Positions 16,112-24,682 of a stretch of 64,000 nucleotides of DNA are shown piece after piece. Location: contig NZ_LVEG02000012.1 of assembly GCF_001614315.2 (NCBI RefSeq), positions 1 to 64,000 of the forward strand, in the 5' to 3' direction. Position 1 is the first letter of the stretch; each line of letters begins with the position of its first letter. The stretch is from Halofilum ochraceum. GTDB lineage: Bacteria; Pseudomonadota; Gammaproteobacteria; XJ16; Halofilaceae. Under the pieces are notes generated by a model. It was given only the letters and a program-made list of their open reading frames with translations, was not told the DNA's origin and ran no database searches. A program made the position numbers and the translations under genes.

Positions 16112-18910
16112 ATGCAGCGAAAAAGCCCCAGTCTGCAGACCGTCGTCGCGCTTTGCCTGCTGGCAATGGGGGCGGTCGCGCTGGCGCTGGTGCTCTTCAG
16201 CGCGGGGATCTATCGATCGGTTTCGCATGAAAACCGTGCCGCCGCGCTCAAGGATATCGTCAGCAACGAGGTCCGCAATCGCCGCCAGGCGATGACCGCC
16301 GGTCAGCGGATCTTCGCCCTCGATCTTGCCCGGAATCCGGCGTTCCGGGGTGCGTGGCGCAATGGGCGCGGGGATGGACTCGATGCCGTCATGCGCTCGG
16401 CGCTGGCCGACGCGCCCGCGGACGCCGCGCTCACCGGCGTCCGCGTTCTGGACGCGGCGCTCGATCCGGCGGCGGAGGCGGGCGCCCGGTCTCGCGGGTG
16501 CCCCGCGCCGGATGAGGCGGAGGCATCACCGCTGGCCTCCGACCGCATGGCCCAGAGGGCCTGCATCCGCGCCGGCGTACCCGTACAGTCGCTGCTTATA
16601 CCCTTGCCGGGGATTGAGCCGGGTGGCTTCGTCGAGGTGGTCAGTGATCCGGTCGCGGCCCTGGCGCGGATCGGCAGGGATGCCGGGATCGCGCTCCGGA
16701 TCGAGCGCCCCGGTGGCGATCGGCTCTACCAGACAGACGACTGGCAGCGTCTCGCTGACGGCAGTGACACCGTCTCGACCCGCTACCTGACGCCGGCCGG
16801 GGCGAATGAGCCGGTGTTCGCGATCCGGGCGGCGACCGGTGTGGGGCTGCTCAATGAGCAGCTGGCCGCTACGCGTGATTTCGTCCTGCTCGCGGCGGGC
16901 TCCATCCTGGCGCTGGCGATTCTGATCGCGCTGGTCAGTCTGCGCCGCCTGATGCAGCCGCTGCGCTGGCTGCAGCAGGCCGCCGAAAATGTCTCCCAGG
17001 AGCGGGGCGTAGACGATTTCGTCCCGGTTACCGCGGCCGGGCCACCCGAGATCGCCACCCCGATCCGCTCGTTCAACGCCATGGTCGAGCGCGTGCGCGG
17101 CCTGGTCACGGAACTGGAGGGCGAGGTGGGCCAGCGCCGTGATGCCGAGGTGGCGGCGAACCGTGCGCGCGAGCTGGCCGAGGCGCATGCGCGCGCCGCC
17201 TCGCAGGCACGCGAGTTTTCCCAGGCCACGCTGGAGGCCGTGGTCGACGCGGTGATCGCGACTGACACCGAAGGCCGGATCGAGTACATCAATCCCGTCG
17301 CCACCCAACTCACCGGCGTGGCGGAGGCCGACGCCGTCGGCCGGCCCATCGACGAGGTCGTGGCGCTATACGATCGCGGCGGCCAGAAGCGCGAGAGCCA
17401 TCTGGTTGACCGCTGCGTGCATGAGCGCCGCACGACCGGCGCGCGGCGGATCGGACGGCTCGCGGGCGCCGCGGACGCCGACGACGGGGAGATGCGCTAT
17501 GTCGATTACGCCCTCGTGCCGATGCGCGACCGGGGTGGTGCGGTGGTCGGTGCCGTGCTCATTTTCCATGACGTGACCGAGGCCCAGCGCATGACCGAGC
17601 GCCTGCGCTGGCAGGCGACGCACGATTCCCTGACGGGCCTGATCAACCGCTACGAGTTCGAGAATCGCCTCCATCAGGTGCTGCAGTCCGCCCGCGATGA
17701 CGCGGGCGCTGGCGTGCTGTGCTACCTCGACCTGGACCAGTTCAAGCTCGTCAACGATACCTGCGGCCATGTCGCGGGCGACGAGCTCCTGCGCCAGCTG
17801 TCATTCATGCTCGGTGACCGGCTGGCGGGGCGCGGGACGCTGGCGCGGCTGGGCGGAGACGAGTTCGGTCTGCTGCTGCACCCCTGCGGGATCCCGGCCG
17901 CGCGCGCCATCGCCGAGGATCTGCGCGAGGCGATCCAGCAGTTCCGGTTCGTGTGGACGGAACACATTTTCACCATCGGGGTGAGTATCGGGGTGGTCTC
18001 CATCGATGCCGAGAGCCCGAGCACGGACATCCTGCTGAGCGCGGCCGATACCGCCTGTTACATGGCGAAGGACCAGGGGCGCAATCGCGTGCAGGTGTAC
18101 GAGGCCGACGACGCGGCCCTGCAGGCGCGCCATGCCGAGATGCACTGGGTGACCGAGATCAACCGGGCCCTCGAGGAGGACCGCCTGATCCTCTACTGCC
18201 AGGATATCGTCGATGCCGTTACGCCGGAGCCGGTGCGCCATTTCGAGATCCTGCTGCGCATGGCGGACGGGGACGGCACCATCCGCCAGCCCGGCAGCTT
18301 CCTGCCGGCCGCTGAACGCTACAACCTCGCCCCGGCGATCGATGAATGGGTGGTCCGCCACGCGCTCGCCTGGATCGCCTCCAACGACGTCCCGGATGAC
18401 GCCCTGTACTCGATCAACCTCTCCGGGCGATCGCTCGCCAGCGACGGTTTCCTCGACACGGTGCTGGGCGAGATGGATCGCTACGCGGTGTCGCCGCGGA
18501 ACCTGTGTTTCGAGGTCACGGAGACGGCTGCGATCTCGAATCTCGCGTCGGCGCGGGCGTTCATGGAGGCGCTGCGTGCCCGCGGTTGCCGCTTCTCGCT
18601 CGATGACTTCGGCAGTGGACTGTCGTCGTTCAACTATCTGCAGAATCTGCCCGTCGACTTCCTCAAGATCGATGGCGCGTTCGTGCGCGATATCCATTCC
18701 AATCCCGTGCACCAGTCGATCGTGCGCTCGATGAACGACGTCGGTCACGCGCTGGGCATGTACACCATCGCCGAGTTCGTCGAGAACGACGCGGTGATCG
18801 AGGTCCTGCGCGGGATCGGTGTCGATTTCCTCCAGGGCTACGGCTACGCCCGCCCGCGACCGCTCGAAGCCGTCCGCATGCCCGCTGGAGTGCGCGCGAC
18901 AGGCGACTGA
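16112..18910 (+). CDS. Membrane sensor with PAS, GGDEF and EAL domains
   Basis: The 932-residue protein is a c-di-GMP-metabolising receptor. It has a transmembrane helix at about residues 10-30, a periplasmic sensor region, a second helix near 255-275, a HAMP-like linker, a PAS domain (TLEAVVDAVIATDTEGRIEY onward), a GGDEF domain with an intact GGDEF at 581-585, and an EAL domain beginning FEILLR (Glu712). EAL residues needed for catalysis appear present: the asparagine of INLSGRS, FEVTETA, DDFGSG and LKIDGAF. Both activities are therefore plausible. ATG 16112 is chosen; ATG 16091, seven codons upstream, is equally possible. Confidence 0.9.
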   Translation: MQRKSPSLQTVVALCLLAMGAVALALVLFSAGIYRSVSHENRAAALKDIVSNEVRNRRQAMTAGQRIFALDLARNPAFRGAWRNGRGDGLDAVMRSALADAPADAALTGVRVLDAALDPAAEAGARSRGCPAPDEAEASPLASDRMAQRACIRAGVPVQSLLIPLPGIEPGGFVEVVSDPVAALARIGRDAGIALRIERPGGDRLYQTDDWQRLADGSDTVSTRYLTPAGANEPVFAIRAATGVGLLNEQLAATRDFVLLAAGSILALAILIALVSLRRLMQPLRWLQQAAENVSQERGVDDFVPVTAAGPPEIATPIRSFNAMVERVRGLVTELEGEVGQRRDAEVAANRARELAEAHARAASQAREFSQATLEAVVDAVIATDTEGRIEYINPVATQLTGVAEADAVGRPIDEVVALYDRGGQKRESHLVDRCVHERRTTGARRIGRLAGAADADDGEMRYVDYALVPMRDRGGAVVGAVLIFHDVTEAQRMTERLRWQATHDSLTGLINRYEFENRLHQVLQSARDDAGAGVLCYLDLDQFKLVNDTCGHVAGDELLRQLSFMLGDRLAGRGTLARLGGDEFGLLLHPCGIPAARAIAEDLREAIQQFRFVWTEHIFTIGVSIGVVSIDAESPSTDILLSAADTACYMAKDQGRNRVQVYEADDAALQARHAEMHWVTEINRALEEDRLILYCQDIVDAVTPEPVRHFEILLRMADGDGTIRQPGSFLPAAERYNLAPAIDEWVVRHALAWIASNDVPDDALYSINLSGRSLASDGFLDTVLGEMDRYAVSPRNLCFEVTETAAISNLASARAFMEALRARGCRFSLDDFGSGLSSFNYLQNLPVDFLKIDGAFVRDIHSNPVHQSIVRSMNDVGHALGMYTIAEFVENDAVIEVLRGIGVDFLQGYGYARPRPLEAVRMPAGVRATGD

Positions 18911-18940
18911 ACGGGGGGCGATCCCGTACACTGTGTCGCC

Positions 18941-19735
18941 ATGCTCGACTATCCCCGCATCGACCCCGTAGCGATCGAAATCGGCCCGGTGGCCATCCAC
19001 TGGTATGGCCTCATGTATCTCATCGGTTTCGCCGCGGCGTGGCTGCTGCTGCGTCGGCGTATCGACCATGGTGCCCCGGGCTGGCGGCGTGAACAGCTCG
19101 ACGATCTGCTGTTCTGGGGGGCGGTCGGCGTGCTGGCGGGGGGCCGGATCGGATATGTGCTGTTCTACGGCTTCGGGGAACTGCTGGCCGACCCGCTGTC
19201 GATCTTTTACATCTGGGAGGGTGGCATGTCCTTCCACGGCGGCATGCTCGGCGTGATCGCCGCGATGGGCTGGATCGCCCGACGCCAGGGGCGCCACCTC
19301 GCCGACGTGACCGACTTCATTGCCCCGGTGGCGCCGATCGGGCTGGGCGCCGGGCGCCTCGGCAATTTCATCAACGGCGAGTTGTGGGGACGTCCCACGG
19401 ATCTCCCATGGGCGATGGTTTTCCCCGGCGCCGGTCCGGAGCCCCGCCATCCATCGCAGCTGTACGAATTCCTGCTCGAGGGCGTCGTGCTGTTCGCCCT
19501 GCTGTGGTGGTTCTCGGCCCGGCCGCGGCCACGCTGGTCCGTCTCCGGGCTGTTCCTGCTCGGTTACGGGGTGTTCCGGTTCGCCGTCGAGTTCGCCCGT
19601 GCGCCGGACCCGCACCTGGGCGCGGTGGCGTTCGGCTGGATGACGATGGGCCAACTGCTGTGCGTGCCGATGATCCTCGGCGGAATCCTGTTACTCTTCC
19701 TTGCGCGTCAGCAACCGGCCACGGAGACACGGTGA
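18941..19735 (+). CDS. lgt: Prolipoprotein diacylglyceryl transferase
   Basis: The 264-residue inner-membrane enzyme attaches diacylglycerol to the lipobox cysteine of prolipoproteins, the first step of lipoprotein maturation. The Lgt signature [20 protein letters not shown] lies near residues 131-150, with [14 protein letters not shown] (catalytic histidine region) earlier and seven hydrophobic segments. It sits 25 bases upstream of thyA, the same order as in enterobacteria. RlpA in this window has a lipobox and would be a substrate. Confidence 0.96.
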   Translation: MLDYPRIDPVAIEIGPVAIHWYGLMYLIGFAAAWLLLRRRIDHGAPGWRREQLDDLLFWGAVGVLAGGRIGYVLFYGFGELLADPLSIFYIWEGGMSFHGGMLGVIAAMGWIARRQGRHLADVTDFIAPVAPIGLGAGRLGNFINGELWGRPTDLPWAMVFPGAGPEPRHPSQLYEFLLEGVVLFALLWWFSARPRPRWSVSGLFLLGYGVFRFAVEFARAPDPHLGAVAFGWMTMGQLLCVPMILGGILLLFLARQQPATETR

Positions 19736-19759
19736 GACAAAACTTCATGGAAGCTTAGT

Positions 19760-20554
19760 ATGCGCGCCTATCTCGATCTGCTCGCCGAGGTCCGCCACCA
19801 CGGCACACCGAAATCGGACCGCACGGGGACGGGGACGCATTCCGTATTCGCACGTCAGTTGCGCTTCGACCTCAACGAGGGGTTCCCGCTGGTCACGACC
19901 AAGCGGGTGCACCTGAAGTCGGTGATCCACGAGCTGCTGTGGTTCCTCGCCGGCGACACGAACATCGATTATCTGCGCCGCAATGGTGTGCGCATATGGG
20001 ATGAATGGGCGGATGCCGATGGCGAACTGGGGCCCGTATACGGTCGTCAGTGGCGCTCCTGGCCGGCGCCCGACGGCGCGACCATCGATCAGCTGGCGGA
20101 TGTGGTCGACCGCATCCGCCGGGATCCGGATTCACGGCGCCTGCTCGTCTCCGCCTGGAATGTGGCGGAGCTGCCGGACATGGCGCTGGCACCCTGCCAC
20201 GCGCTGTTCCAGTTCTACGTCGCCGACGGACGCCTCTCATGTCAGCTCTATCAACGCAGCGCGGATCTGTTCCTGGGCGTCCCTTTCAACATCGCCTCGT
20301 ATGCGCTGTTGACCCATATGGTGGCGCAGGTCACCGGTTATGAGGCGGGCGAGTTCGTCCATACCTTTGGTGACGCACACGTGTACCTGAATCATTTCGA
20401 CCAGGTCGATCGGCAGCTCGAGCGCGAACCCCTGCCGCGGCCGACGCTCCGGCTGGATCCGGGCGTGGATGATCTGTTTGCCTTCGACTATGCGCACATC
20501 CATATCGAAGGCTATGATCCGCATCCCGCAATACCCGCGCCGGTGGCCGTATGA
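19760..20554 (+). CDS. thyA: Thymidylate synthase
   Basis: The 264-residue ThyA converts dUMP to dTMP using 5,10-methylene-THF. The nucleophile is Cys146 in [30 protein letters not shown] at the N terminus and [20 protein letters not shown] are family hallmarks. Length equals the E. coli enzyme. Its TGA overlaps the folA ATG (four bases), so dihydrofolate made by ThyA is met by coupled synthesis of its reductase. The methylene-THF could partly come from the glycine cleavage system encoded at the left edge. Confidence 0.98.
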   Translation: MRAYLDLLAEVRHHGTPKSDRTGTGTHSVFARQLRFDLNEGFPLVTTKRVHLKSVIHELLWFLAGDTNIDYLRRNGVRIWDEWADADGELGPVYGRQWRSWPAPDGATIDQLADVVDRIRRDPDSRRLLVSAWNVAELPDMALAPCHALFQFYVADGRLSCQLYQRSADLFLGVPFNIASYALLTHMVAQVTGYEAGEFVHTFGDAHVYLNHFDQVDRQLEREPLPRPTLRLDPGVDDLFAFDYAHIHIEGYDPHPAIPAPVAV

Positions 20555-21048
20555 AACACGAACTCAGCCTGATCGTTGCGCTCGACCGCAACCGCATGAT
20601 CGGTCACGAAGGCCGCTTGCCCTGGCATCTGCCCGATGATCTGAAGTGGTTCAAGCGCTGCACGCTGGGCAAGCCGATCGTGATGGGGCGCCGCACGTGG
20701 GAGTCGATCGGCCGGGCGCTGCCGGAGCGGCCGAATATCGTGATCTCGACGAAGCCCGATTTCGAGGCCCCGGGCGCGACCGTCGTGCCGAGTCTCGAGG
20801 GCGCGCTCGAGGTAGCCCGCGATTATCCGGAGGTGATGATCATCGGCGGCGGTGTGCTGTTCGCGGCGACGCTCAATCTGGCCGACCGCCTCTATCTGAC
20901 GGTGGTGCACGGCGAATACCCGGGCGATACCTTCTTCCCGGCGTTCGAGATGGGCGAGTGGCGCGAGACCTTCCGCGAAGACCACGAGGCCGATGAGCGC
21001 CACGAATGTGCCTACAGCTTCCTGATCCTGGAGCGGATCGGGGACTGA
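20551..21048 (+). CDS. folA: Dihydrofolate reductase
   Basis: The 165-residue DHFR reduces dihydrofolate to THF. Visible features are [24 protein letters not shown] (the catalytic acid Asp in the PDDL stretch), [19 protein letters not shown] for NADPH binding, and [10 protein letters not shown]. It is translationally coupled to thyA through a four-base overlap. A tandem heptamer array begins only about 20 bases after the stop codon. Confidence 0.97.
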   Translation: MKHELSLIVALDRNRMIGHEGRLPWHLPDDLKWFKRCTLGKPIVMGRRTWESIGRALPERPNIVISTKPDFEAPGATVVPSLEGALEVARDYPEVMIIGGGVLFAATLNLADRLYLTVVHGEYPGDTFFPAFEMGEWRETFREDHEADERHECAYSFLILERIGD

Positions 21049-21067
21049 GTTCAGGCGGCAGGGCGAA

Positions 21068-21123
21068 GGGCCAAGGGCCAAGGGCCAAGGGCCAAGGGCC
21101 AAGGGCCAAGGGCCAAGGGCCAA
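21068..21123. repeat. Tandem heptamer array, eight copies of GGGCCAA
   Basis: Eight perfect GGGCCAA units run without interruption and are flanked by degenerate units (GGGCGAA before, GGGCGCG after). A reverse-oriented array of four TTGGCCC units lies at 21368-21395. It is in the 347-base gap (21049-21395) between the 3' ends of folA and apaH. Such an array is expected to vary in copy number. Confidence 0.9.
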
Positions 21124-21133
21124 GGGCGCGGAC

Positions 21134-21361
21134 GTAAGCCGGCATTCCCCGGCGGTCGTGATTGGCGCACCTCTCGAATACGCAAGGCGCCGGGCAAGCC
21201 AGCCTTCACTCCTTCGCCCTTGCCCCTGCCGCCTCATCCCATCGGCACCATCGCCCGTCACACTCGACCTGCACGACTCGCGGCTCGCGTTCGAGCGCCA
21301 GACGAGGCCACGGTCTTGTGCGGGGGCTGCCGGCTGTTACCTTCGGAAAAAACCGGCCTAC
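21134..21361. repeat. REP-like pair enclosing a degenerate copy of the apaH 3' end
   Basis: GTAAGCCGGCATTCCCCGGC at 21134 faces an inverted unit that ends GGAAAAAACCGGCCTAC at 21361. Inside, 21235-21301 is a second, diverged copy of the apaH tail found at 21397-21464. Both end in CGGCTCGCGTTCGAGCGCCA followed by G. By eye they agree at roughly 85-90% of positions with one indel. Confidence 0.65.
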
Positions 21362-21367
21362 GATACC

Positions 21368-21395
21368 TTGGCCCTTGGCCCTTGGCCCTTGGCCC
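21368..21395. repeat. Tandem heptamer array, four copies of TTGGCCC
   Basis: Four perfect TTGGCCC units end directly at the stop codon of apaH. They are the reverse complement of the GGGCCAA unit repeated at 21068-21123, so the two arrays face each other as an interrupted inverted repeat. Confidence 0.85.
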
Positions 21396-22226
21396 TCACC
21401 CCACCGGCACCATCGCCCCCTCACACTCCACCTGCACCGCCCGCGGCTCGCGTTCGAGCGCCAGTGCCGTCAACCGTCCACCCCAGAGGCAGCCGGAATC
21501 GAGTGCATACGCGCCGCGCGATCTGTAGTACCCCAGCGTGGACCAGTGACCGAACAGGATGCGCAGATCGGCGTTGGCGCGCCCGGGCAGTTCGAACCAC
21601 GGCAGCAGGCCCTCGGGCTGCGTGCCGGGCGGGCCCGTCGGCCCAAGGTCGAGACTGCCGTCGGGCCGGCAGTAGCGCATGCGCGTGAAGATGTTCACGG
21701 CGCAGCGGATGCGCGCCTCGCCAGTCAGGTCGGGCGACCACTGTTCCGGCTCGTCGCCGTACATGTAGTCGAACAGGCGTTCGTAATCGTCGGCGCGGAG
21801 AATAGTCTCTACCTCGGCCGCCACCCCAAGCGCGGTATCGAGGTCCCAGTCGCGATGCAGGCCGGCGTGGACAAGCGTGTAGCCGAGATCGGGGTCGTGA
21901 TGCATCAGCGGCCGGTGGCGCAGCCAGTCCAGCAGCTCGGCGCGGTCGGGCGCGTCCAGGATCTCGTCGAACCGGTCCTTGCTCCGTGGCGTCCGCGCGC
22001 CGGCGGCTCGGGCAAGCAGGTGCAGATCATGGTTGCCGAGCACGCAGACCGCCGTATCGCCGAGGTCGCGGACGGCGCGCAGGCACGCGAGCGAGTCCGG
22101 ACCGCGGTTGACCAGATCACCGACGAACCAGACGCGGTCACGCGTTGGATCGAGCGCGATCCGATCGAACAGACGGCAGAGGTCGTCATGGCAGCCGTGC
22201 AGATCGCCGATGGCCCAGGTGGTCAC
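21396..22226 (-). CDS. apaH: Symmetrical bis(5'-nucleosyl)-tetraphosphatase
   Basis: The 276-residue metallophosphoesterase hydrolyses Ap4A to two ADP and in enterobacteria also removes Np4 caps from RNA. Its motifs are GDLHGCHDDL, WFVGDLVNRGPDSL and VLGNHDLHLL at the N terminus, and LVHAGLHRDW. It lies 86 bases downstream of apaG, in the conserved rsmA-apaG-apaH order. The C-terminal codons (LALEREPRAVQVECEG) are duplicated in a diverged copy 160 bases beyond the stop. Confidence 0.96.
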   Translation of the reverse strand: MTTWAIGDLHGCHDDLCRLFDRIALDPTRDRVWFVGDLVNRGPDSLACLRAVRDLGDTAVCVLGNHDLHLLARAAGARTPRSKDRFDEILDAPDRAELLDWLRHRPLMHHDPDLGYTLVHAGLHRDWDLDTALGVAAEVETILRADDYERLFDYMYGDEPEQWSPDLTGEARIRCAVNIFTRMRYCRPDGSLDLGPTGPPGTQPEGLLPWFELPGRANADLRILFGHWSTLGYYRSRGAYALDSGCLWGGRLTALALEREPRAVQVECEGAMVPVG

Positions 22227-22312
22227 GGACGCCTCGGCAACGAAACGTCAGCAACCTTCCCGGTGGCTCTGTGGCACGCGCGCATCACGTACATGGTTTC
22301 CCGGGCAGGCTC

Positions 22313-22690
22313 CTAGTGCAGGATGCGCGGCGTGGTGAGCAGGAACTCGGGAATGGTGGCCTGGAAGTGCTCGCCATTCGCGTCGATCATGCCGTAACGG
22401 CCCGCCATCGTCCCGAGCGGGGTCTCCAGATTGGCGCCGCTGGTATAGCGGAAGCCTTCGCCGGGGCGCAGATACGGCTGCTCGCCGACGACCCCATCGC
22501 CATGGACCTCCCGCACGTGACCGTTGTCATCGGTGATGCGCCAGTACCGTGTCAGCAGGCGGGCCGGCTGTTCGCCGTCGTTGTGAATCGTGATCGTGTA
22601 GGCGAATACGTAACGGCCTTCCCCGGGATTGGATTCGGCCTCGAGATAGTCCGTCTCTACGTCGATGCGGATGCCGTTTTCGTCGCTCAT
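22313..22690 (-). CDS. apaG: ApaG (Co2+/Mg2+ efflux-associated, FN3-like protein)
   Basis: The 125-residue protein is a complete ApaG: YVFAYTITIHNDGEQPARLLTRYWRITD is its beta-sandwich core, with DNGHVREVHGDGVVGEQPYL and the glycine-rich GTMAGRYGMIDANGEHF toward the C terminus. Its function is still unclear; it has been linked to cobalt resistance and can bind ATP-like ligands. It lies 55 bases downstream of rsmA in the lptD-to-apaH operon. Confidence 0.95.
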   Translation of the reverse strand: MSDENGIRIDVETDYLEAESNPGEGRYVFAYTITIHNDGEQPARLLTRYWRITDDNGHVREVHGDGVVGEQPYLRPGEGFRYTSGANLETPLGTMAGRYGMIDANGEHFQATIPEFLLTTPRILH

Positions 22691-22745
22691 GAAGGCTCCT
22701 CGGCTTGTTCGGCATCATAACGTATACATGCCTGCGCCGGGGCGT

Positions 22746-23516
22746 TCACGTCCCGGCGAGGCGGGCGAAATCCTCGACGCGGAGCTGTTCCGGGCGGATG
22801 CCGGGATCGATGCCGGCGGCCGTGATCGTGTCTGCGTCCACAAAACCACGCAGTCCATTGCGCAGGGTTTTCCTGCGTACCGAAAACGCGCGCCGCACGA
22901 TTTCGCCGAAATGGGCCGCATGCGCGGCGTCGACCAGCGGCTGCGCGCGCGGCACCAGGCGCACGACGGCCGACTCGACCGCGGGCGGCGGCCGGAAAGC
23001 CCCGGGTGGAACCCGGAACAGCCGCGTGACCCTACAGTACGCCTGGATCATGACCGACAGCCGACCGTACACGCCGGAGCCGGGCGCGGCTGCCATGCGG
23101 TCCACCACCTCGCGCTGAAGCATGAAATGGATGTCCGCGATGGCGGCGCGCTGTTCCAGCAGATGGAACAGCAGCGGTGTGGAGATATTGTAGGGCAGGT
23201 TGCCGACCACCCGGACGCGACTACCCTCGGGCGCCAGCGCCGTGAAGTCGAATCGGAGTGCATCGGCCTCGTGCACCCGCAGCGTGTCGGCCCATTCCGC
23301 GCGCCCGCGCAGCGTCGCGGCCAGGTCGCGATCGACCTCGACGACGTGGAGCCGGCCGGTGGCGGCCAGCAGGGGTTCGGTCAGTACGCCCTCACCGGGA
23401 CCGATCTCGACCACGGTCTCGCCGCGCGCGGGCGCAACGGCCGCCAGGATCCGGTCGACCGTCCCGCGGTCGTGCAGAAAGTGCTGGCCGAAACGCTTGC
23501 GTGGGCTATGGGCCAC
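22746..23516 (-). CDS. rsmA: 16S rRNA (adenine(1518)-N(6)/adenine(1519)-N(6))-dimethyltransferase
   Basis: The enzyme (256 residues from GTG 23516) dimethylates two adjacent adenines in the 3' hairpin of 16S rRNA. It has RKRFGQHFLHD at the N terminus, SAM motif VEIGPGEGVLTEPLL, and catalytic NLPYNIS. The GTG start is preferred because homology begins at once after it and an AGGA lies eight bases upstream. An in-frame extension to 23597 would run into a palindromic repeat. It follows pdxA in the conserved order but with a 165-base gap. Confidence 0.93.
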   Translation of the reverse strand: MAHSPRKRFGQHFLHDRGTVDRILAAVAPARGETVVEIGPGEGVLTEPLLAATGRLHVVEVDRDLAATLRGRAEWADTLRVHEADALRFDFTALAPEGSRVRVVGNLPYNISTPLLFHLLEQRAAIADIHFMLQREVVDRMAAAPGSGVYGRLSVMIQAYCRVTRLFRVPPGAFRPPPAVESAVVRLVPRAQPLVDAAHAAHFGEIVRRAFSVRRKTLRNGLRGFVDADTITAAGIDPGIRPEQLRVEDFARLAGT

Positions 23517-23524
23517 GGTCTGAT

Positions 23525-23680
23525 GTCCTTTAACGGGAGTTCGCCGAGTTTTCTCGGCGAGGCATCGGGGTGGGTGGCAAGGCGCGCCGACGACCAATAG
23601 CGCATCGTATTGGGAGGAGGCGCAACGCCGCCAGCCGCCCCGAGGGCCGGCGAGAAGCCGGTGAACTTCCGTTAAAGGGC
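23525..23680. repeat. Imperfect 156-base palindrome between pdxA and rsmA
   Basis: The outer arms CTTTAACGGGAGTTCGCCG (left) and CGGTGAACTTCCGTTAAAG (right) pair at 17 of 19 positions. Pairing continues more weakly inward (TTCTCGGCGAGG against the CCGGCGAGAAG region). As RNA it would form one long stem just ahead of rsmA and behind pdxA. It is unlike the other repeat families in the window. Confidence 0.75.
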
Positions 23681-23681
23681 A

Positions 23682-24668
23682 CTAGCCCTGACCGCCGAGG
23701 CGAACGGCCAGTTCGAACGCCGCATTCAGGCTGCCGGATTCCGCCCGGCCGCTCCCGGCCAGTTCCAGTGCCGTGCCGTGGTCCACGGAGGTTCGCACGA
23801 TGGGCAGGCCGAGGGTGACATTCACGGCCCGGCCGAAGCCGGCGTATTTCAGTACCGGCAGGCCCTGATCGTGGTACATGGCGAGCACCGCATCGGCCCC
23901 GTCGAGCGCGCGCGGGGTGAAGGCGGTATCCGCGGGCAGCGGGCCGGCGACGTCGATGTCTTCCGCACGCAGACTCGCCAGGGCGGGCTCGATGATATCG
24001 CGCTCCTCGGTCCCGAGATGGCCGCCCTCGCCGGCGTGCGGATTCAGGCCGAGGACCAGTACGCGCGGGCGCTCGATGGCGAAGCGCTGGCGGAGATCGC
24101 GCTGCAGGATCCGCGCGACGTCTTCGACCCGCTCGCGCGTGATCGCGTCGGGCACGGCCCGCAGCGGCAGATGCGTGGTGACCAGCGCCACGCGGAGATC
24201 TCCGGCGACGAGCATCATGACCGGATCGCCGCCGGTGCGCTCCCCGAGGAACTCCGTGTGGCCCGTGAAGGGGATGCCGGCATCGTTGATGACGCCCTTG
24301 TGCACCGGGGCGGTCACCATGGCGGCATAATGCCCGGCGAGACAGCCATCCACGGCCCGGGTGAGCGTTTCGAGCACGTAGTGGGCGTTGCGCGGATCGA
24401 GTCGGCCCGCCTCGACGGCGGCCCCGGTCGGGATGTGATCCACCGCGATCTCGCCCGCGGCCTGCGCGCGCGGGGGCGCCGCCGGATCGAATGCGTAGGG
24501 CGCCAGATCATGGCCAAGGGCTGCGGCGCGCGCGGCGAGCATGTCGCGGTCGGCGATCACCACGCGCTCGGCGGGACTCGCATGCGCCGCGATCGCCGCG
24601 ATCAGATCCGGGCCGATGCCGGCCGGCTCGCCCGGGGTCAGCGCGATCCGCCGGATCGGGGCGGGCAT
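23682..24668 (-). CDS. pdxA: 4-hydroxythreonine-4-phosphate dehydrogenase
   Basis: The 328-residue enzyme oxidises 4-phosphohydroxythreonine in the DXP-dependent pathway to pyridoxal phosphate. Family segments are LTPGEPAGIGPDLIAAIA at the N terminus, VTAPVHKGVINDAGIPFTGHTEFL (substrate and metal-binding histidines), LGLNPHAGEGGHLGTEE, and AMYHDQGLPVLKYAGFG. It begins 14 bases after surA. PLP made this way serves HemL, GcvP and YggS also encoded here. Confidence 0.96.
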   Translation of the reverse strand: MPAPIRRIALTPGEPAGIGPDLIAAIAAHASPAERVVIADRDMLAARAAALGHDLAPYAFDPAAPPRAQAAGEIAVDHIPTGAAVEAGRLDPRNAHYVLETLTRAVDGCLAGHYAAMVTAPVHKGVINDAGIPFTGHTEFLGERTGGDPVMMLVAGDLRVALVTTHLPLRAVPDAITRERVEDVARILQRDLRQRFAIERPRVLVLGLNPHAGEGGHLGTEERDIIEPALASLRAEDIDVAGPLPADTAFTPRALDGADAVLAMYHDQGLPVLKYAGFGRAVNVTLGLPIVRTSVDHGTALELAGSGRAESGSLNAAFELAVRLGGQG

Positions 24669-24682
24669 GATCCAGGCGCCCC

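Noticed and set aside
21057-21130. CRISPR array in the heptamer region
   Set aside because: Units are seven bases, contiguous and identical, with no spacers; it is a simple tandem repeat.
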